Source of the DNA: Streptomyces sp. JJ66
Lineage (GTDB): Bacteria; Actinomycetota; Actinomycetes; Streptomycetales; Streptomycetaceae
Length of the DNA stretch: 62,654 nt
Direction: 5' to 3'
Assembly (NCBI RefSeq): GCF_019303495.1
Contig: NZ_JAEVFI010000025.1
Coordinates: 359-63,012 of the forward strand
Position 1 is the first letter of the stretch; each line of letters opens with the position of its first letter. Below are positions 24,359 through 33,412 of the stretch, piece after piece. A program made the position numbers and the translations under genes. The notes under the pieces were generated by a model. That model had not been told where the DNA came from. It saw only the letters and a list, made by a program, of their open reading frames with translations, and ran no database searches.

Positions 24359-25651
24359 CCGGAGCCGGGGTCTCCGCCGGGACGGACGTCTCGGGCTCGC
24401 GGGGTTCCGGCAGGGTGAGCGGTTCCGGGGCGGGACGCCGGTCGCGGCGGCGGAGCCGGGCAGACAGCCCGGAAGCACGGGCGCCGAGCCACAGCAGGAA
24501 CCCGGTGGGAAGGAACACCGCGTCGGCGGCGATCATGGCGAGCGAGAAGACCGGCAGGCCGAGAAGGACGGCGATGGAGGCGTGCTCCAGGATCATCACC
24601 ACCAGCAGCACGTTCTTCACCCGGCGGTTGAAGACGGTGAACGGGAACGCCACCTGGGCGATCACCGTGGCGTAGGTGATCACCATGACGACGGCGCCGC
24701 TGCTCACCAGCAGACCGGACAGCGCGGGCCAGGGTGTGAAGTAGTCCAGGTGCATCGGGTAGTAGAGGGCGGTGCCGTCCTGCCAGCGCGAACCCTGCAC
24801 CTTGTACCAGCCCGCGGTGGCGTAGATCAGGCAGACCTCGGCCATGATCACCAGCAGCGTGCCGTTGTGCAGCAGGTTGCCGGCGGCGGTAAACGAGGTC
24901 CGCCAGGACGCCCCGGCGTAGCGGCGCACCGCCCACCACGCCGCGTGGCCGAGCCACAGGGCGGTGAAGAACGCGAACCAGCCCGGCGAGAGCAGGCCGA
25001 GCGCGCCGGTGACGGCGAGCGTGACCCCGGTGACGGCGGCCAGGACGACGCCGGTGACGTCGGTGGCCGGGTCGCCTCCCGGCTCACCCCCCGGTGCGGC
25101 GCCCGGGTGTTCGCCCACGCGGCGGGCCCGGCGGGCGTCCAGCGACCACACCCGGCCGCACCGGGTGAGGATCAGGTAGAGCGCCATCAGGTGGATGACG
25201 TTGTCGCCGCCGTCCCCCATGAACACGCTGCGGTTTTGCAGCGACAGCACGCCGATCGCGAAGAACACGCTCAGCGTGCGCGTCCGCCAGCCCAGCAGCA
25301 GGCCGACGCTCGCGAGCACGGCGAAGGCGTAGACGAGTTCGAACCACAGCACGCTGTCGGACCACAGCAGCACGGTGAACGCGTCGTTGCCGTCGATCAG
25401 GCGCTCGGCGAGCGTGAAGTGCCAGGGGGAGTCCGGGCCGTACAGCTCGTGCCGGTGCGGGAACTCGCGGAGCAGGAAGAACAGCCAGGTCGCGGCGAAG
25501 CCGATGCGCACGATGGCCGTCTGGTACGGGCCGAGCGCGGAGCCGGTGACGCGCAGGAAGCCACGTACGAGGGCCCGGTCGAAGCGGGCGGAGAGCTGGC
25601 GCGCGGTGGGCGTCGCGGGCGCCGCCGGGGGCGGGGTGACGGGGGTCGGCG

Positions 25652-25655
<4 letters not shown>
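24348..25655 (-). CDS. HTTM-domain membrane protein (vitamin K-dependent gamma-carboxylase-like)
   Basis: A 435-residue protein with many membrane segments. The blocks YQTAIVRIGFAATWLFFLLREFPHR, LWFELVYAFAVLASVGLLLG and SLQNRSVFMGDGGDNVIHLM, together with GWYKVQGSRWQDGTALYYPMH split over the later helices, are typical of the HTTM domain shared with vitamin-K-dependent gamma-glutamyl carboxylase. The true activity in bacteria is unknown. The ATG at 25655 overlaps the stop of the DUF5819 gene (ATGA); the pair is a known co-occurrence in Streptomyces. Confidence 0.88.
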
Positions 25656-26740
<1,085 letters not shown>

Positions 26741-26909
26741 TGCTTCCCCGTTCCCTCGGTCGCTCCCCAAGAGATTAGGCCCTGCCCGGCTCGCCCGGCC
26801 CGGCGTGGTGGGAGAGCGGAGGCGGGCGGACCGAGCGCGCCCCGCCGGGACGCACCGCGCGGGCCAAGCACCCCACCTTGACACCGGGTGGCGGTCCGGA
26901 CACCATGGA

Positions 26910-26923
26910 ACCGAACGATCGGT
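26910..26923. promoter_or_regulatory. PaaR-like operator (ACCGAACGATCGGT) upstream of paaA
   Basis: ACCG-AA-CG-AT-CGGT fits the palindromic core ACCG-NN-CG-NN-CGGT that I recall for the TetR-family repressor PaaR of phenylacetate genes in actinobacteria. It lies 62-76 bases before the paaA start. No paaR gene is in the window. Confidence 0.6.
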
Positions 26924-26985
26924 CGGTAGGGTGGCGCGGAGCGGCCGGGAAGCACCCCACGCCACTCCCACGGAGGGGTGCACGG

Positions 26986-28071
26986 ATGACGACCACGCAA
27001 TCGGAGCGGCCGGGGCTCCCGGAGCAGGACGCCGCCGCCCAGGAAGCCGCCAGCGAAGCCGCCTTCGACGCGGCCGTGGCAGCGGACGAGCGCATCGAGC
27101 CACGGGACTGGATGCCCGGCGCGTACCGCGCCACCCTCGTGCGCCAGATCGCCCAGCACGCCCACTCCGAGATCATCGGCATGCAGCCCGAGGCCAACTG
27201 GATCAGCCGCGCGCCCTCACTGCGCCGCAAGGCGATCCTGCTGGCCAAGGTGCAGGACGAGGCGGGTCACGGCCTGTACCTCTACAGCGCCGCCGAAACC
27301 CTCGGCGTCAGCCGTGACGAACTGCTGGACAAGCTGCACACCGGCCGCCAGAAGTATTCGTCGATCTTCAACTACCCCACGCTCACCTGGGCGGACGTCG
27401 GCGCGATCGGCTGGCTGGTGGACGGGGCGGCGATCACGAACCAGGTGCCGCTGTGCCGCTGCTCCTACGGGCCGTACGCGCGGGCGATGGTCCGCATCTG
27501 CAAGGAGGAGTCGTTTCACCAGCGTCAGGGCTACGAACTGCTGCTCGCCCTGACGCGCGGCACCGTGGCACAGCGGGCGATGGCGCAGGACGCGGTGGAC
27601 CGCTGGTGGTGGCCCTCGCTGATGATGTTCGGCCCGCCGGACGACGAGTCGGCGCACTCGGCGCAGTCCATGGCGTGGAAGATCAAGCGGCACTCCAACG
27701 ACGAGCTGCGCCAGCGCTTCGTGGACATCTGCGTCCCCCAGGCCGAGTCGCTGGGGCTGACACTGCCCGACCCGGAGTTGCGCTGGAACGCCGAGCGCGG
27801 CCACCACGACTTCGGCGCGATCGACTGGTCCGAGTTCCGGCAGGTGCTGGCGGGCAACGGCCCCTGCAACGAGCAGCGCATCACGCAGCGGCGCCGCGCC
27901 CACGAGGACGGCGCCTGGGTTCGGGAGGCGGCCGCCGCGTACGCCGCCAAGCGTGCCGCCGAGCGCACCCCGCCAGGCGGCCCGGCCCAGGGCGGCCCGG
28001 CCCAGACCGGCGACCCGGCGCAAGGCGGCCCGGCGCAGGCGGACGGCGCACAGACAGGAGAAGCAGCGTGA
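26986..28071 (+). CDS. paaA: 1,2-phenylacetyl-CoA epoxidase subunit PaaA
   Basis: A 361-residue catalytic subunit of the diiron phenylacetyl-CoA epoxidase, which converts phenylacetyl-CoA to the ring epoxide. Ferritin-like iron-binding motifs are QDEAGHGLYLYSAAE (ExxH) and CKEESFHQRQGYELL (ExxH). Other family blocks are DWMPGAYRATLVRQIAQHAHSEI and DRWWWPSLMMFGPPD. A 55-residue Ala/Gly/Pro/Gln-rich C-terminal tail (repeated GGPAQ) exceeds the usual length. The ATG at 26986 follows GGAGGGG. It is the first gene of a tightly packed operon (paaABCDE) behind a PaaR-like operator. Confidence 0.95.
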   Translation: MTTTQSERPGLPEQDAAAQEAASEAAFDAAVAADERIEPRDWMPGAYRATLVRQIAQHAHSEIIGMQPEANWISRAPSLRRKAILLAKVQDEAGHGLYLYSAAETLGVSRDELLDKLHTGRQKYSSIFNYPTLTWADVGAIGWLVDGAAITNQVPLCRCSYGPYARAMVRICKEESFHQRQGYELLLALTRGTVAQRAMAQDAVDRWWWPSLMMFGPPDDESAHSAQSMAWKIKRHSNDELRQRFVDICVPQAESLGLTLPDPELRWNAERGHHDFGAIDWSEFRQVLAGNGPCNEQRITQRRRAHEDGAWVREAAAAYAAKRAAERTPPGGPAQGGPAQTGDPAQGGPAQADGAQTGEAA

Positions 28072-28361
28072 CGCACGCCAAGACCGAGTGGCCGCTGTGG
28101 GAGGTCTTCGTCCGCGGCCGCCGTGGCCTGTCCCACACCCACGCGGGCAGCCTGCACGCGCCTGACGCCGAGATGGCGCTGCGCAACGCACGGGACCTGT
28201 ACACCCGCCGCAATGAGGGCGTCTCGGTATGGGTTGTGCCCTCGGCGCAGATCACCGCCTCCTCACCGGACGAGAAGGACGCGTTCTTCGAGCCAGCCGC
28301 CGACAAGCCCTACCGCCACCCGACGTTCTACGAGGTCCCCGAGGGGGTGCCGAACCTGTGA
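28068..28361 (+). CDS. paaB: 1,2-phenylacetyl-CoA epoxidase subunit PaaB
   Basis: A 97-residue small subunit: WPLWEVFVRGRRGLSHTHAGSLHAPDAEMA and a later VWVVPSAQI are family signatures. It is a structural, non-catalytic component thought to bridge PaaAC heterodimers. The GTG at 28068 overlaps the paaA stop (GTGA), and its own stop overlaps paaC in the same way. Confidence 0.95.
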   Translation: MTHAKTEWPLWEVFVRGRRGLSHTHAGSLHAPDAEMALRNARDLYTRRNEGVSVWVVPSAQITASSPDEKDAFFEPAADKPYRHPTFYEVPEGVPNL

Positions 28362-29089
28362 GCGGGGCCCGCCCGGGCAGCCCGGGAAACCAGGCGGCCC
28401 TCGCCCTCGGTGACGACGCGCTGGTGCTGGCGCAGCGGCTCGGCGAGTGGGCCGGGCACGCGCCGGAGCTGGAGGAGGACGTCGCGCTCACCAACATCGC
28501 GCTCGACCTGCTCGGCCAGGCCCGCACCCTGCTGTCGCTGTGCGGGGACGAGGACGCGCTGGCGTTCCGCCGCGAGGAACGCGCCTTCCGCAACGTGCAG
28601 CTCGTCGAGCAGCCGAACGGGGACTTCGCCCACACCGTCGCGCGCCAGCTGTACTTCTCCACCTACCAGGAGCTGCTGTACGGCCAGCTCGCTGGCGGCA
28701 CGGAACCGGTCGCGGCGCTGGCGGCCAAGGCCGTCAAGGAGTGCGCGTACCACCGGGACCACGCCGAGCAGTGGACGCTGCGCCTGGGGGACGGCACCGA
28801 GGAGAGCCACCACCGCATGCAGCGCGCACTGGAGGCCCGGTGGCGGTACACCGGCGAGCTGTGGCAGCCCGTCGAGGGGCTGGACGTGGACTGGGAGGTG
28901 CTGGAGACCACCTGGCGGGCGAGCGTCACCGGCATCGTCACGCAGGCCACGCTCACCGTGCCCACGGGGCCGCAGGGGTCGGCGTGGGCGGCCGGTGCCG
29001 GCCGGCAGGGTGTGCACACCGAGCCCTTCGGGCGGCTGCTGGCCGAGATGCAGCACCTGCACCGCAGTCATCCGGGTGCGTCATGGTGA
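28358..29089 (+). CDS. paaC: 1,2-phenylacetyl-CoA epoxidase subunit PaaC
   Basis: A 243-residue ferritin-like structural partner of PaaA: GDDALVLAQRLGEWAGHAPELEEDVALTNIALDLLGQAR is the family opening, followed by VKECAYHRDHAEQW. It stabilises PaaA in the (PaaAC)2 core. The GTG at 28358 overlaps the paaB stop (GTGA), and its stop overlaps the paaD start. Confidence 0.95.
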   Translation: MSGARPGSPGNQAALALGDDALVLAQRLGEWAGHAPELEEDVALTNIALDLLGQARTLLSLCGDEDALAFRREERAFRNVQLVEQPNGDFAHTVARQLYFSTYQELLYGQLAGGTEPVAALAAKAVKECAYHRDHAEQWTLRLGDGTEESHHRMQRALEARWRYTGELWQPVEGLDVDWEVLETTWRASVTGIVTQATLTVPTGPQGSAWAAGAGRQGVHTEPFGRLLAEMQHLHRSHPGASW

Positions 29090-29787
29090 GCCCCGACGGC
29101 ACCAGCACCGCGCGAGCGGGCAGCCCTGACAGGCCGCACCACCCCGGCAACCCCGGCGGCGCAACGAGAGCCGACGCCGCCCCCCGCGAAGCCGAAGCCG
29201 ATGCCGAAGCCGCCCCCCGCGAAGCCGATGCCGACGCCGCCACCCGCGTATCCGACACCACCACCCGCGAGGCCCCCGCCCCCGGGTACGCCGACGAGAC
29301 GCCGCTGGAGGCCGAGCTGCGCGCGCTGGCCGGGTCGGTGCCCGACCCGGAGCTGCCCCAGGTCAGCCTGGCCGAGCTGGGCGTACTGCGCGCGGTGCAC
29401 CTCACCGGCCCGGGCCGCGTCGAGGTCGAGCTGACGCCGACGTACACCGGCTGCCCGGCGGTCGAAACGATGGCCGAGGACGTGGTACGCGTACTGCGCG
29501 AGCGGGACGGCGTGCGGGAGGTCGCGGTGCGCACCGTGCTCTCCCCGCCCTGGTCCACCGACGACATCACCGCCGAGGGCCGCCGCAAGCTGGCCGGGGC
29601 GGGCATCGCCCCGCCCCGCCCCACGGCGTCCGCCGATGGCCCGGTGACGCTCGATCTGGCCATCCGCTGCCCGCACTGCGGCTCCACCGACACCGCGCTG
29701 CTCAGCCGGTTCTCGTCCACCGCGTGCAAGGCGCTGCGCCGGTGCGTCACCTGCCGGGAGCCGTTCGACCACGTCAAGGAGCTCTAG
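29086..29787 (+). CDS. paaD: 1,2-phenylacetyl-CoA epoxidase maturation subunit PaaD, with extended N-terminus
   Basis: A 233-residue DUF59/SufT-like protein thought to help iron-sulphur or iron-centre assembly. The core begins near residue 75 (LEAELRALAGSVPDPELPQVSLAELG, then PTYTGCPAVETMAEDV). It ends with a zinc-knuckle-like CPHCGSTDTALLSRF and CKALRRCVTCREPFDHVK. The first 70 residues are repetitive (AAPREAEADAE-type units), not found in typical PaaD (about 160-170 residues). The GTG at 29086 overlaps the paaC stop; ATG 29083 is an alternative. The paaE GTG follows the stop without a gap. Confidence 0.92.
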   Translation: MSPDGTSTARAGSPDRPHHPGNPGGATRADAAPREAEADAEAAPREADADAATRVSDTTTREAPAPGYADETPLEAELRALAGSVPDPELPQVSLAELGVLRAVHLTGPGRVEVELTPTYTGCPAVETMAEDVVRVLRERDGVREVAVRTVLSPPWSTDDITAEGRRKLAGAGIAPPRPTASADGPVTLDLAIRCPHCGSTDTALLSRFSSTACKALRRCVTCREPFDHVKEL

Positions 29788-30840
29788 GTGAACTTCCATG
29801 CGCTCCGCGTCGCGCGGATCGAGCCGCTGACCGAGGACGCCGTGGCCGTCACCCTCGCCGTCCCGCCCGAGCTGCGCGCGACCTACCGGCACCGGGCTGG
29901 CCAGCACATCACACTGCGCCGCGTCATTGACGGCGCCGAAGTCCGGCGCACCTACTCCCTGTGCACCCCGGCGAGCGCTGACCCGGTGCTGAAGGTCGGT
30001 ATCCGGCACGTGGAGGCGGGCGCGTTCTCCTCCTACGCGCTGAAGGAACTGGCGGTCGGGGACGAGGTGGACGTCATGCCGCCCACCGGGCGCTTCGTGC
30101 TCGACCCGCGCCCCGGCTACTTCGCGGGGATCGTCGGCGGCAGCGGCATCACCCCGGTGCTGTCCATCGCGGCGACGCTGCTGGAGCAGGAGCCCGCCGC
30201 CCGCTTCTGCCTCGTCCGCAGCGACCGCACCGCCGCCTCGGCGATGTTCCTGGAAGAGACGGCCGAGCTGAAAGACCGCTTCCCCGAGCGGCTGCACCTG
30301 GTCCCCACCCTCTCCCGTGAGGAGCGGCAGACGGGCCTGCCCTCCGGCCGGCTCGACGCCGACCGCCTGACCACCCTGCTCCCGGCCCTCCTCCCCGTGC
30401 CCGACATCGCCGGGTGGTTCCTGTGCGGCCCCTTCGGCCTGGTGCAGGGTGCGGAAGCGGCGCTGCGCTCGCTGGACGTGCCCCGGAACCGGATACACCA
30501 GGAGGTCTTCCACGTCACCGCCGCGCCCGCCCAGGCCGTCGCCGTCACCGCGCCGGACGCCGAGACGGCCAGCGTGACGGCCACGCTCGACGGCCGTGGC
30601 GGAACCTGGCCCGCGCGGACCGGGGAAAGCGTGCTGGACACGGTGCTGCGGCACCGCGCCGACGCCCCCTACGCCTGCAAGGGCGGGGTCTGCGGCACCT
30701 GCCGCGTCCGGCTGCTGGACGGCGAGGTGCGCATGGACACCAACTACGCGCTGGAGGCGGACGAACTGGCCGACGGCTACGTCCTGGCCTGTCAGTCCCA
30801 CCCGGTGACGCCGACGGTGACGGTGGACTTCGATACCTGA
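29788..30840 (+). CDS. paaE: 1,2-phenylacetyl-CoA epoxidase reductase PaaE
   Basis: A 350-residue electron-transfer subunit passing electrons from NADPH to PaaA. An FAD-binding reductase domain comes first (RHRAGQHITLRRVIDG, RTYSLCTP, then GSGITPVLSIAATLL for NADPH). A C-terminal plant-type 2Fe-2S ferredoxin domain follows, with CKGGVCGTCRVRLLDGEV (Cx4Cx2C) and the last Cys in LACQSHP. The GTG at 29788 directly follows the paaD stop. It is the last gene of the operon. Confidence 0.95.
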   Translation: MNFHALRVARIEPLTEDAVAVTLAVPPELRATYRHRAGQHITLRRVIDGAEVRRTYSLCTPASADPVLKVGIRHVEAGAFSSYALKELAVGDEVDVMPPTGRFVLDPRPGYFAGIVGGSGITPVLSIAATLLEQEPAARFCLVRSDRTAASAMFLEETAELKDRFPERLHLVPTLSREERQTGLPSGRLDADRLTTLLPALLPVPDIAGWFLCGPFGLVQGAEAALRSLDVPRNRIHQEVFHVTAAPAQAVAVTAPDAETASVTATLDGRGGTWPARTGESVLDTVLRHRADAPYACKGGVCGTCRVRLLDGEVRMDTNYALEADELADGYVLACQSHPVTPTVTVDFDT

Positions 30841-30916
30841 CCAACCCGGCGGCGGACGCCCGCGGGAGGCGGGACGAAGGGGGCGGAGGCCAAAGGCCGG
30901 GACGAGGGAACCGGGT

Positions 30917-31255
30917 TTACAGCACGAACGGTTCGCCCCGGTCGGAGACCAGGGGGCGGCCCGCGGCGGCCCAGTCGAGCATGCCGCCGTCCACGTTGAC
31001 GGCGTCCACCCCCTGCGCGACGAGGAACTGCGTCACCTGCGCCGAGCGGCCACCGACCCGGCAGACGACGTGCACCCGCGCGTCACCTGCCTGCTCGCTC
31101 ACCTCACCGGCGCGGGCGACGACCTCGCCGATCGGGATGTGCAGCGCGCCCTCGGCGTGCCCGGCGGCCCACTCGTCGGGCTCGCGCACGTCCAGCAGGA
31201 AGCCGTCAGCCGGGACGTCGGACGCGGCCACGGTCGGGATGGGGGCGAAGTTCAT
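30917..31255 (-). CDS. Rhodanese-like sulfurtransferase
   Basis: A 112-residue single rhodanese domain. Family motifs are FLLDVREPDEWAAGHAEGALHIP and the active-site loop VVCRVGGRSAQV, with the persulfide-forming Cys as the C of VCRVGGRS. It would move sulfane sulfur between thiol acceptors; the partner is unknown. The ATG at 31255 starts just before the domain and is preferred although the frame is open to 31474. It sits downstream of a J-domain gene, with an intervening G-rich tandem repeat. Confidence 0.92.
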   Translation of the reverse strand: MNFAPIPTVAASDVPADGFLLDVREPDEWAAGHAEGALHIPIGEVVARAGEVSEQAGDARVHVVCRVGGRSAQVTQFLVAQGVDAVNVDGGMLDWAAAGRPLVSDRGEPFVL

Positions 31256-31305
31256 CGTGCGGGGTTTCCTCTCACGGTGCTGCGGTGCTGCGAGGTGTGG
31301 TGAGC

Positions 31306-31334
31306 GGGGGCGGGGGCGGGGGCGGGGGCGGGGG
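31306..31334 (+). repeat. (GGGGGC)5 tandem repeat, potential G-quadruplex
   Basis: Five runs of five G separated by single C occupy 31306-31334 on the plus strand, in the 88-base gap between the J-domain gene and the rhodanese gene (both transcribed leftwards, so the G-run is on the non-template side for plus, template for minus). Four or more such tracts with 1-base loops are ideal for a very stable G-quadruplex. Confidence 0.85.
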
Positions 31335-31343
31335 CAGGCGCGG

Positions 31344-32153
31344 TCAGCGTCCAGCCCGCAGGTCCGCCAGGCGCGCCTCGCGCTCGCGGACCTGGGTGGC
31401 GAGCTGCTCGGAGATCTGGGCCAGCAGTCCGTCCGGGTCGTCGTCGGCCAGCTTGAGCATGGAGCCGATGGCACTGTTCTCCAGGTCGGCGGCGACCTGG
31501 CTCAGCCACTCCTTGCGTGCCGCCAGCCACTCCAGGCGGGCGTACAGCTCCTCGCCGCGCGTCAGCGGGTCCGGCTCCGGGCGCGGCCCCGCCGCCCACT
31601 CCTCGGCGAGCGCGGCGAGCGCGTCCTCGTCCCCGTCGGCGTAGGCCCGGTTGACCCGGACGACGAACTCCTCGCGCCGGGCCCGCTCGGCCTCGTCGGT
31701 CACCAGATCGGGGTGTGCCTTGCGCATCAGCTCGCGGTAGCGGCGGCGGGCCTCCTCGCTGGGCCGCACCCGCTGGGGCGGTGTCACGGACGCGTCGGTG
31801 AGCATGGCGTGGGCCTCTGGCGACATGCCCTCGGATTGCAGCCAGCCGCCCAGCAGCTCGTCCACGCCGGGCATCGGCGCGACGGCGGCCCGGGCCTGGC
31901 GGGCTTTGCGCACGTCGTCCGGATCGCCGGTACGGGCGGCGACCGCCTCGGCGATCTCGGCGTCCAGCTCGTCCAGCCGCTGGTACACCGGCCCCAGGCG
32001 CTGCTGGTGCAGGCGGGAGAAGTTCTCCACCTCGATGCGGAAGGTCTCTACCGCGATCTCGTATTCGATCAGCGCCGTCTCCGCCGCGCGGACCGCCTGT
32101 TCCAGCCGCTCCGTCGAGGGCTGGGGCTCGTGCTGCGTACTCACCCGGGCCAC
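31344..32153 (-). CDS. J-domain-containing protein
   Basis: A 269-residue protein. The J-domain core is in the middle: RRRYRELMRKAHPDLVTDEAERARREEFVVRVNRAYADGD includes the HPD tripeptide needed to stimulate Hsp70. The N-terminal part is a long coiled coil (RLEQAVRAAETALIEYEIAVETFRIEVENF), and another helical region follows the J domain. It is not a canonical DnaJ (no zinc domain). The partner Hsp70 and client are unknown. Starts are GTG codons (32153 or 32144). Confidence 0.85.
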   Translation of the reverse strand: MARVSTQHEPQPSTERLEQAVRAAETALIEYEIAVETFRIEVENFSRLHQQRLGPVYQRLDELDAEIAEAVAARTGDPDDVRKARQARAAVAPMPGVDELLGGWLQSEGMSPEAHAMLTDASVTPPQRVRPSEEARRRYRELMRKAHPDLVTDEAERARREEFVVRVNRAYADGDEDALAALAEEWAAGPRPEPDPLTRGEELYARLEWLAARKEWLSQVAADLENSAIGSMLKLADDDPDGLLAQISEQLATQVREREARLADLRAGR

Positions 32154-32203
32154 CCTACGCGCCCCACCGCCACCCGATCAGCCGACGGCCGCACGGGCCC
32201 GCG

Positions 32204-32596
32204 TCATTTCTGGGGCTGGAACGCGTTCGGGCAGGCGGCGCCGCCCTCGGGCAGGTGGGCATCCGCCCAGCGGGTCAGCTCCACCATGGCCGGGCGCAGG
32301 GCCAGCCCCGCGTCGGTCAGGCGGTAGCTCACCCGCAGTGGTGGCCCCTCATCGACGGTGCGCAGCACCAGGCCCAGGCCCGCCAGCTCGGCCAGCCGGT
32401 CCGAGAGCATGCGCTCGCTGATGCCCGGCACGGCGCGCCGTAGCTCGGCGAAGTGCCCGGGGCCGTTCATCAGCGCGGCGATGACCATGCCCGTCCAGCG
32501 CTTGCCCAGCAGTGCGAAGACGCGCGTGACGCCGTACTCGGGTGGGGAGCAGCCGCTCCCTGATCCGCTGTGGACTGCGTCACGTAGCTCGGCCAT
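32204..32596 (-). CDS. HxlR-family transcriptional regulator
   Basis: A 130-residue winged-helix protein: Cys near residue 16 (SGCSPPEYGV) then VFALLGKRWTGMVIAALMNGPGHFAELRRAVPGISERMLSDRLAELAGLG covers the HxlR HTH. The N-terminal Cys is in the place of the redox or electrophile-sensing Cys found in HypR/YodB/QorR. It is divergent from an azoreductase gene, which suggests it senses quinones or aldehydes and controls that enzyme. Confidence 0.92.
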   Translation of the reverse strand: MAELRDAVHSGSGSGCSPPEYGVTRVFALLGKRWTGMVIAALMNGPGHFAELRRAVPGISERMLSDRLAELAGLGLVLRTVDEGPPLRVSYRLTDAGLALRPAMVELTRWADAHLPEGGAACPNAFQPQK

Positions 32597-32634
32597 GCCA
32601 CTAGCCTACTGCACCGACACAAGGGACTTTAAAA

Positions 32635-32688
32635 AAGTAAGCAACATGTGCTATTACTAGTAACGAACCACAATGCACCAACTTACTT
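32635..32688. promoter_or_regulatory. Nested palindromes between hxlR and azoreductase genes
   Basis: An AT-rich island holds a perfect palindrome TTACTAGTAA at 32654-32663 and an outer inverted pair AAGTAAG (32635-32641) / CTTACTT (32682-32688). HxlR-type regulators bind TACT/AGTA-type palindromes, so this is the probable operator for both genes. Confidence 0.65.
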
Positions 32689-32716
32689 CTCTCTTGAAGA
32701 GGCTCCGGAGGACCCC

Positions 32717-33316
32717 ATGACCACGCTGCTGCACCTCGACACCTCCCTCAACGGCGCGCACTCCGCCTCCCGCGCCGTCACCGCCGCCTTCCGCGCCGCC
32801 TGGGAGCGCGAGCACCCGCGAGGCCACGTCGTCTACCGCGACCTGGCCGCCGACCCCGTGCCGCACCTGGACGCCGACGGCCTGTCCTCAGACCTGCGCG
32901 AGACGCTGATCCGCGAGCTGGAGTCCGCCGACGCGGTGCTGATCGGCGCCCCGATGTACAACTACGCGGTCCCCTCCACGCTCAAGGCATGGCTGGACCA
33001 CGTGATCGTGAAGGGCCGCACGGGGCTGACCGCGCAGCCGTCGGCCGCGGGCACGCCGGTGACCGTCGTCGCCAGCCGTGGTGGGGCCTACGGCCCGGGG
33101 ACGCCGCAGGAAGGCCACGACTTCGTGCAGAACTACCTGCACTACGTGCTCGGCACGGTGCTCGCGCTCGACGTCTCCTTCATCGTCCCGGAGCTGACCC
33201 TCGCGCCACATGTTCCGGCGATGGCCGAGCTGGTTCCGCTCTTCGAGCGCTCCCGCGCGGACGCGCTGGTGGCGGCGGAGACCCACGCGAAGTCCGCTGC
33301 CGCGCGGGTGGGGTGA
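32717..33316 (+). CDS. azoR: FMN-dependent NADH-azoreductase
   Basis: A 199-residue flavodoxin-fold enzyme reducing azo compounds or quinones. The FMN phosphate loop is LHLDTSLNGAHSASRAV, and PMYNYAVPSTLKAWLDHV and VVASRGGAYGPGTPQEGHDFV are the other flavin-binding blocks. In bacteria these enzymes usually detoxify quinones. The ATG at 32717 has GGAGG ten bases upstream. It is divergent from the HxlR regulator. A GAAA-loop hairpin terminates the gene. Confidence 0.94.
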   Translation: MTTLLHLDTSLNGAHSASRAVTAAFRAAWEREHPRGHVVYRDLAADPVPHLDADGLSSDLRETLIRELESADAVLIGAPMYNYAVPSTLKAWLDHVIVKGRTGLTAQPSAAGTPVTVVASRGGAYGPGTPQEGHDFVQNYLHYVLGTVLALDVSFIVPELTLAPHVPAMAELVPLFERSRADALVAAETHAKSAAARVG

Positions 33317-33341
33317 GGCCCCGGCTTCGGGGAGGCAGAAA

Positions 33342-33365
33342 GCCCCCGGCCGAAAGGCCGGGGGC
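33342..33365. terminator. 10-bp hairpin with GAAA tetraloop
   Basis: GCCCCCGGCC (33342-33351), loop GAAA, GGCCGGGGGC (33356-33365), perfect pairing, 25 bases after the azoreductase stop and before the end of convergent meaB. The structure is very stable and symmetrical, fitting a two-way terminator. Confidence 0.8.
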
Positions 33366-33412
33366 GGGGCCGGGTCAGGGGCCGGGGCCGGGGTCAGTGC
33401 CGCGTCAGGGGC

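Noticed and set aside
31252..31599. Open frames running through the (GGGGGC)5 tract
   Set aside because: Translations give Pro-Ala runs from the repeat and no recognisable protein; the gap lies between two well-defined genes.
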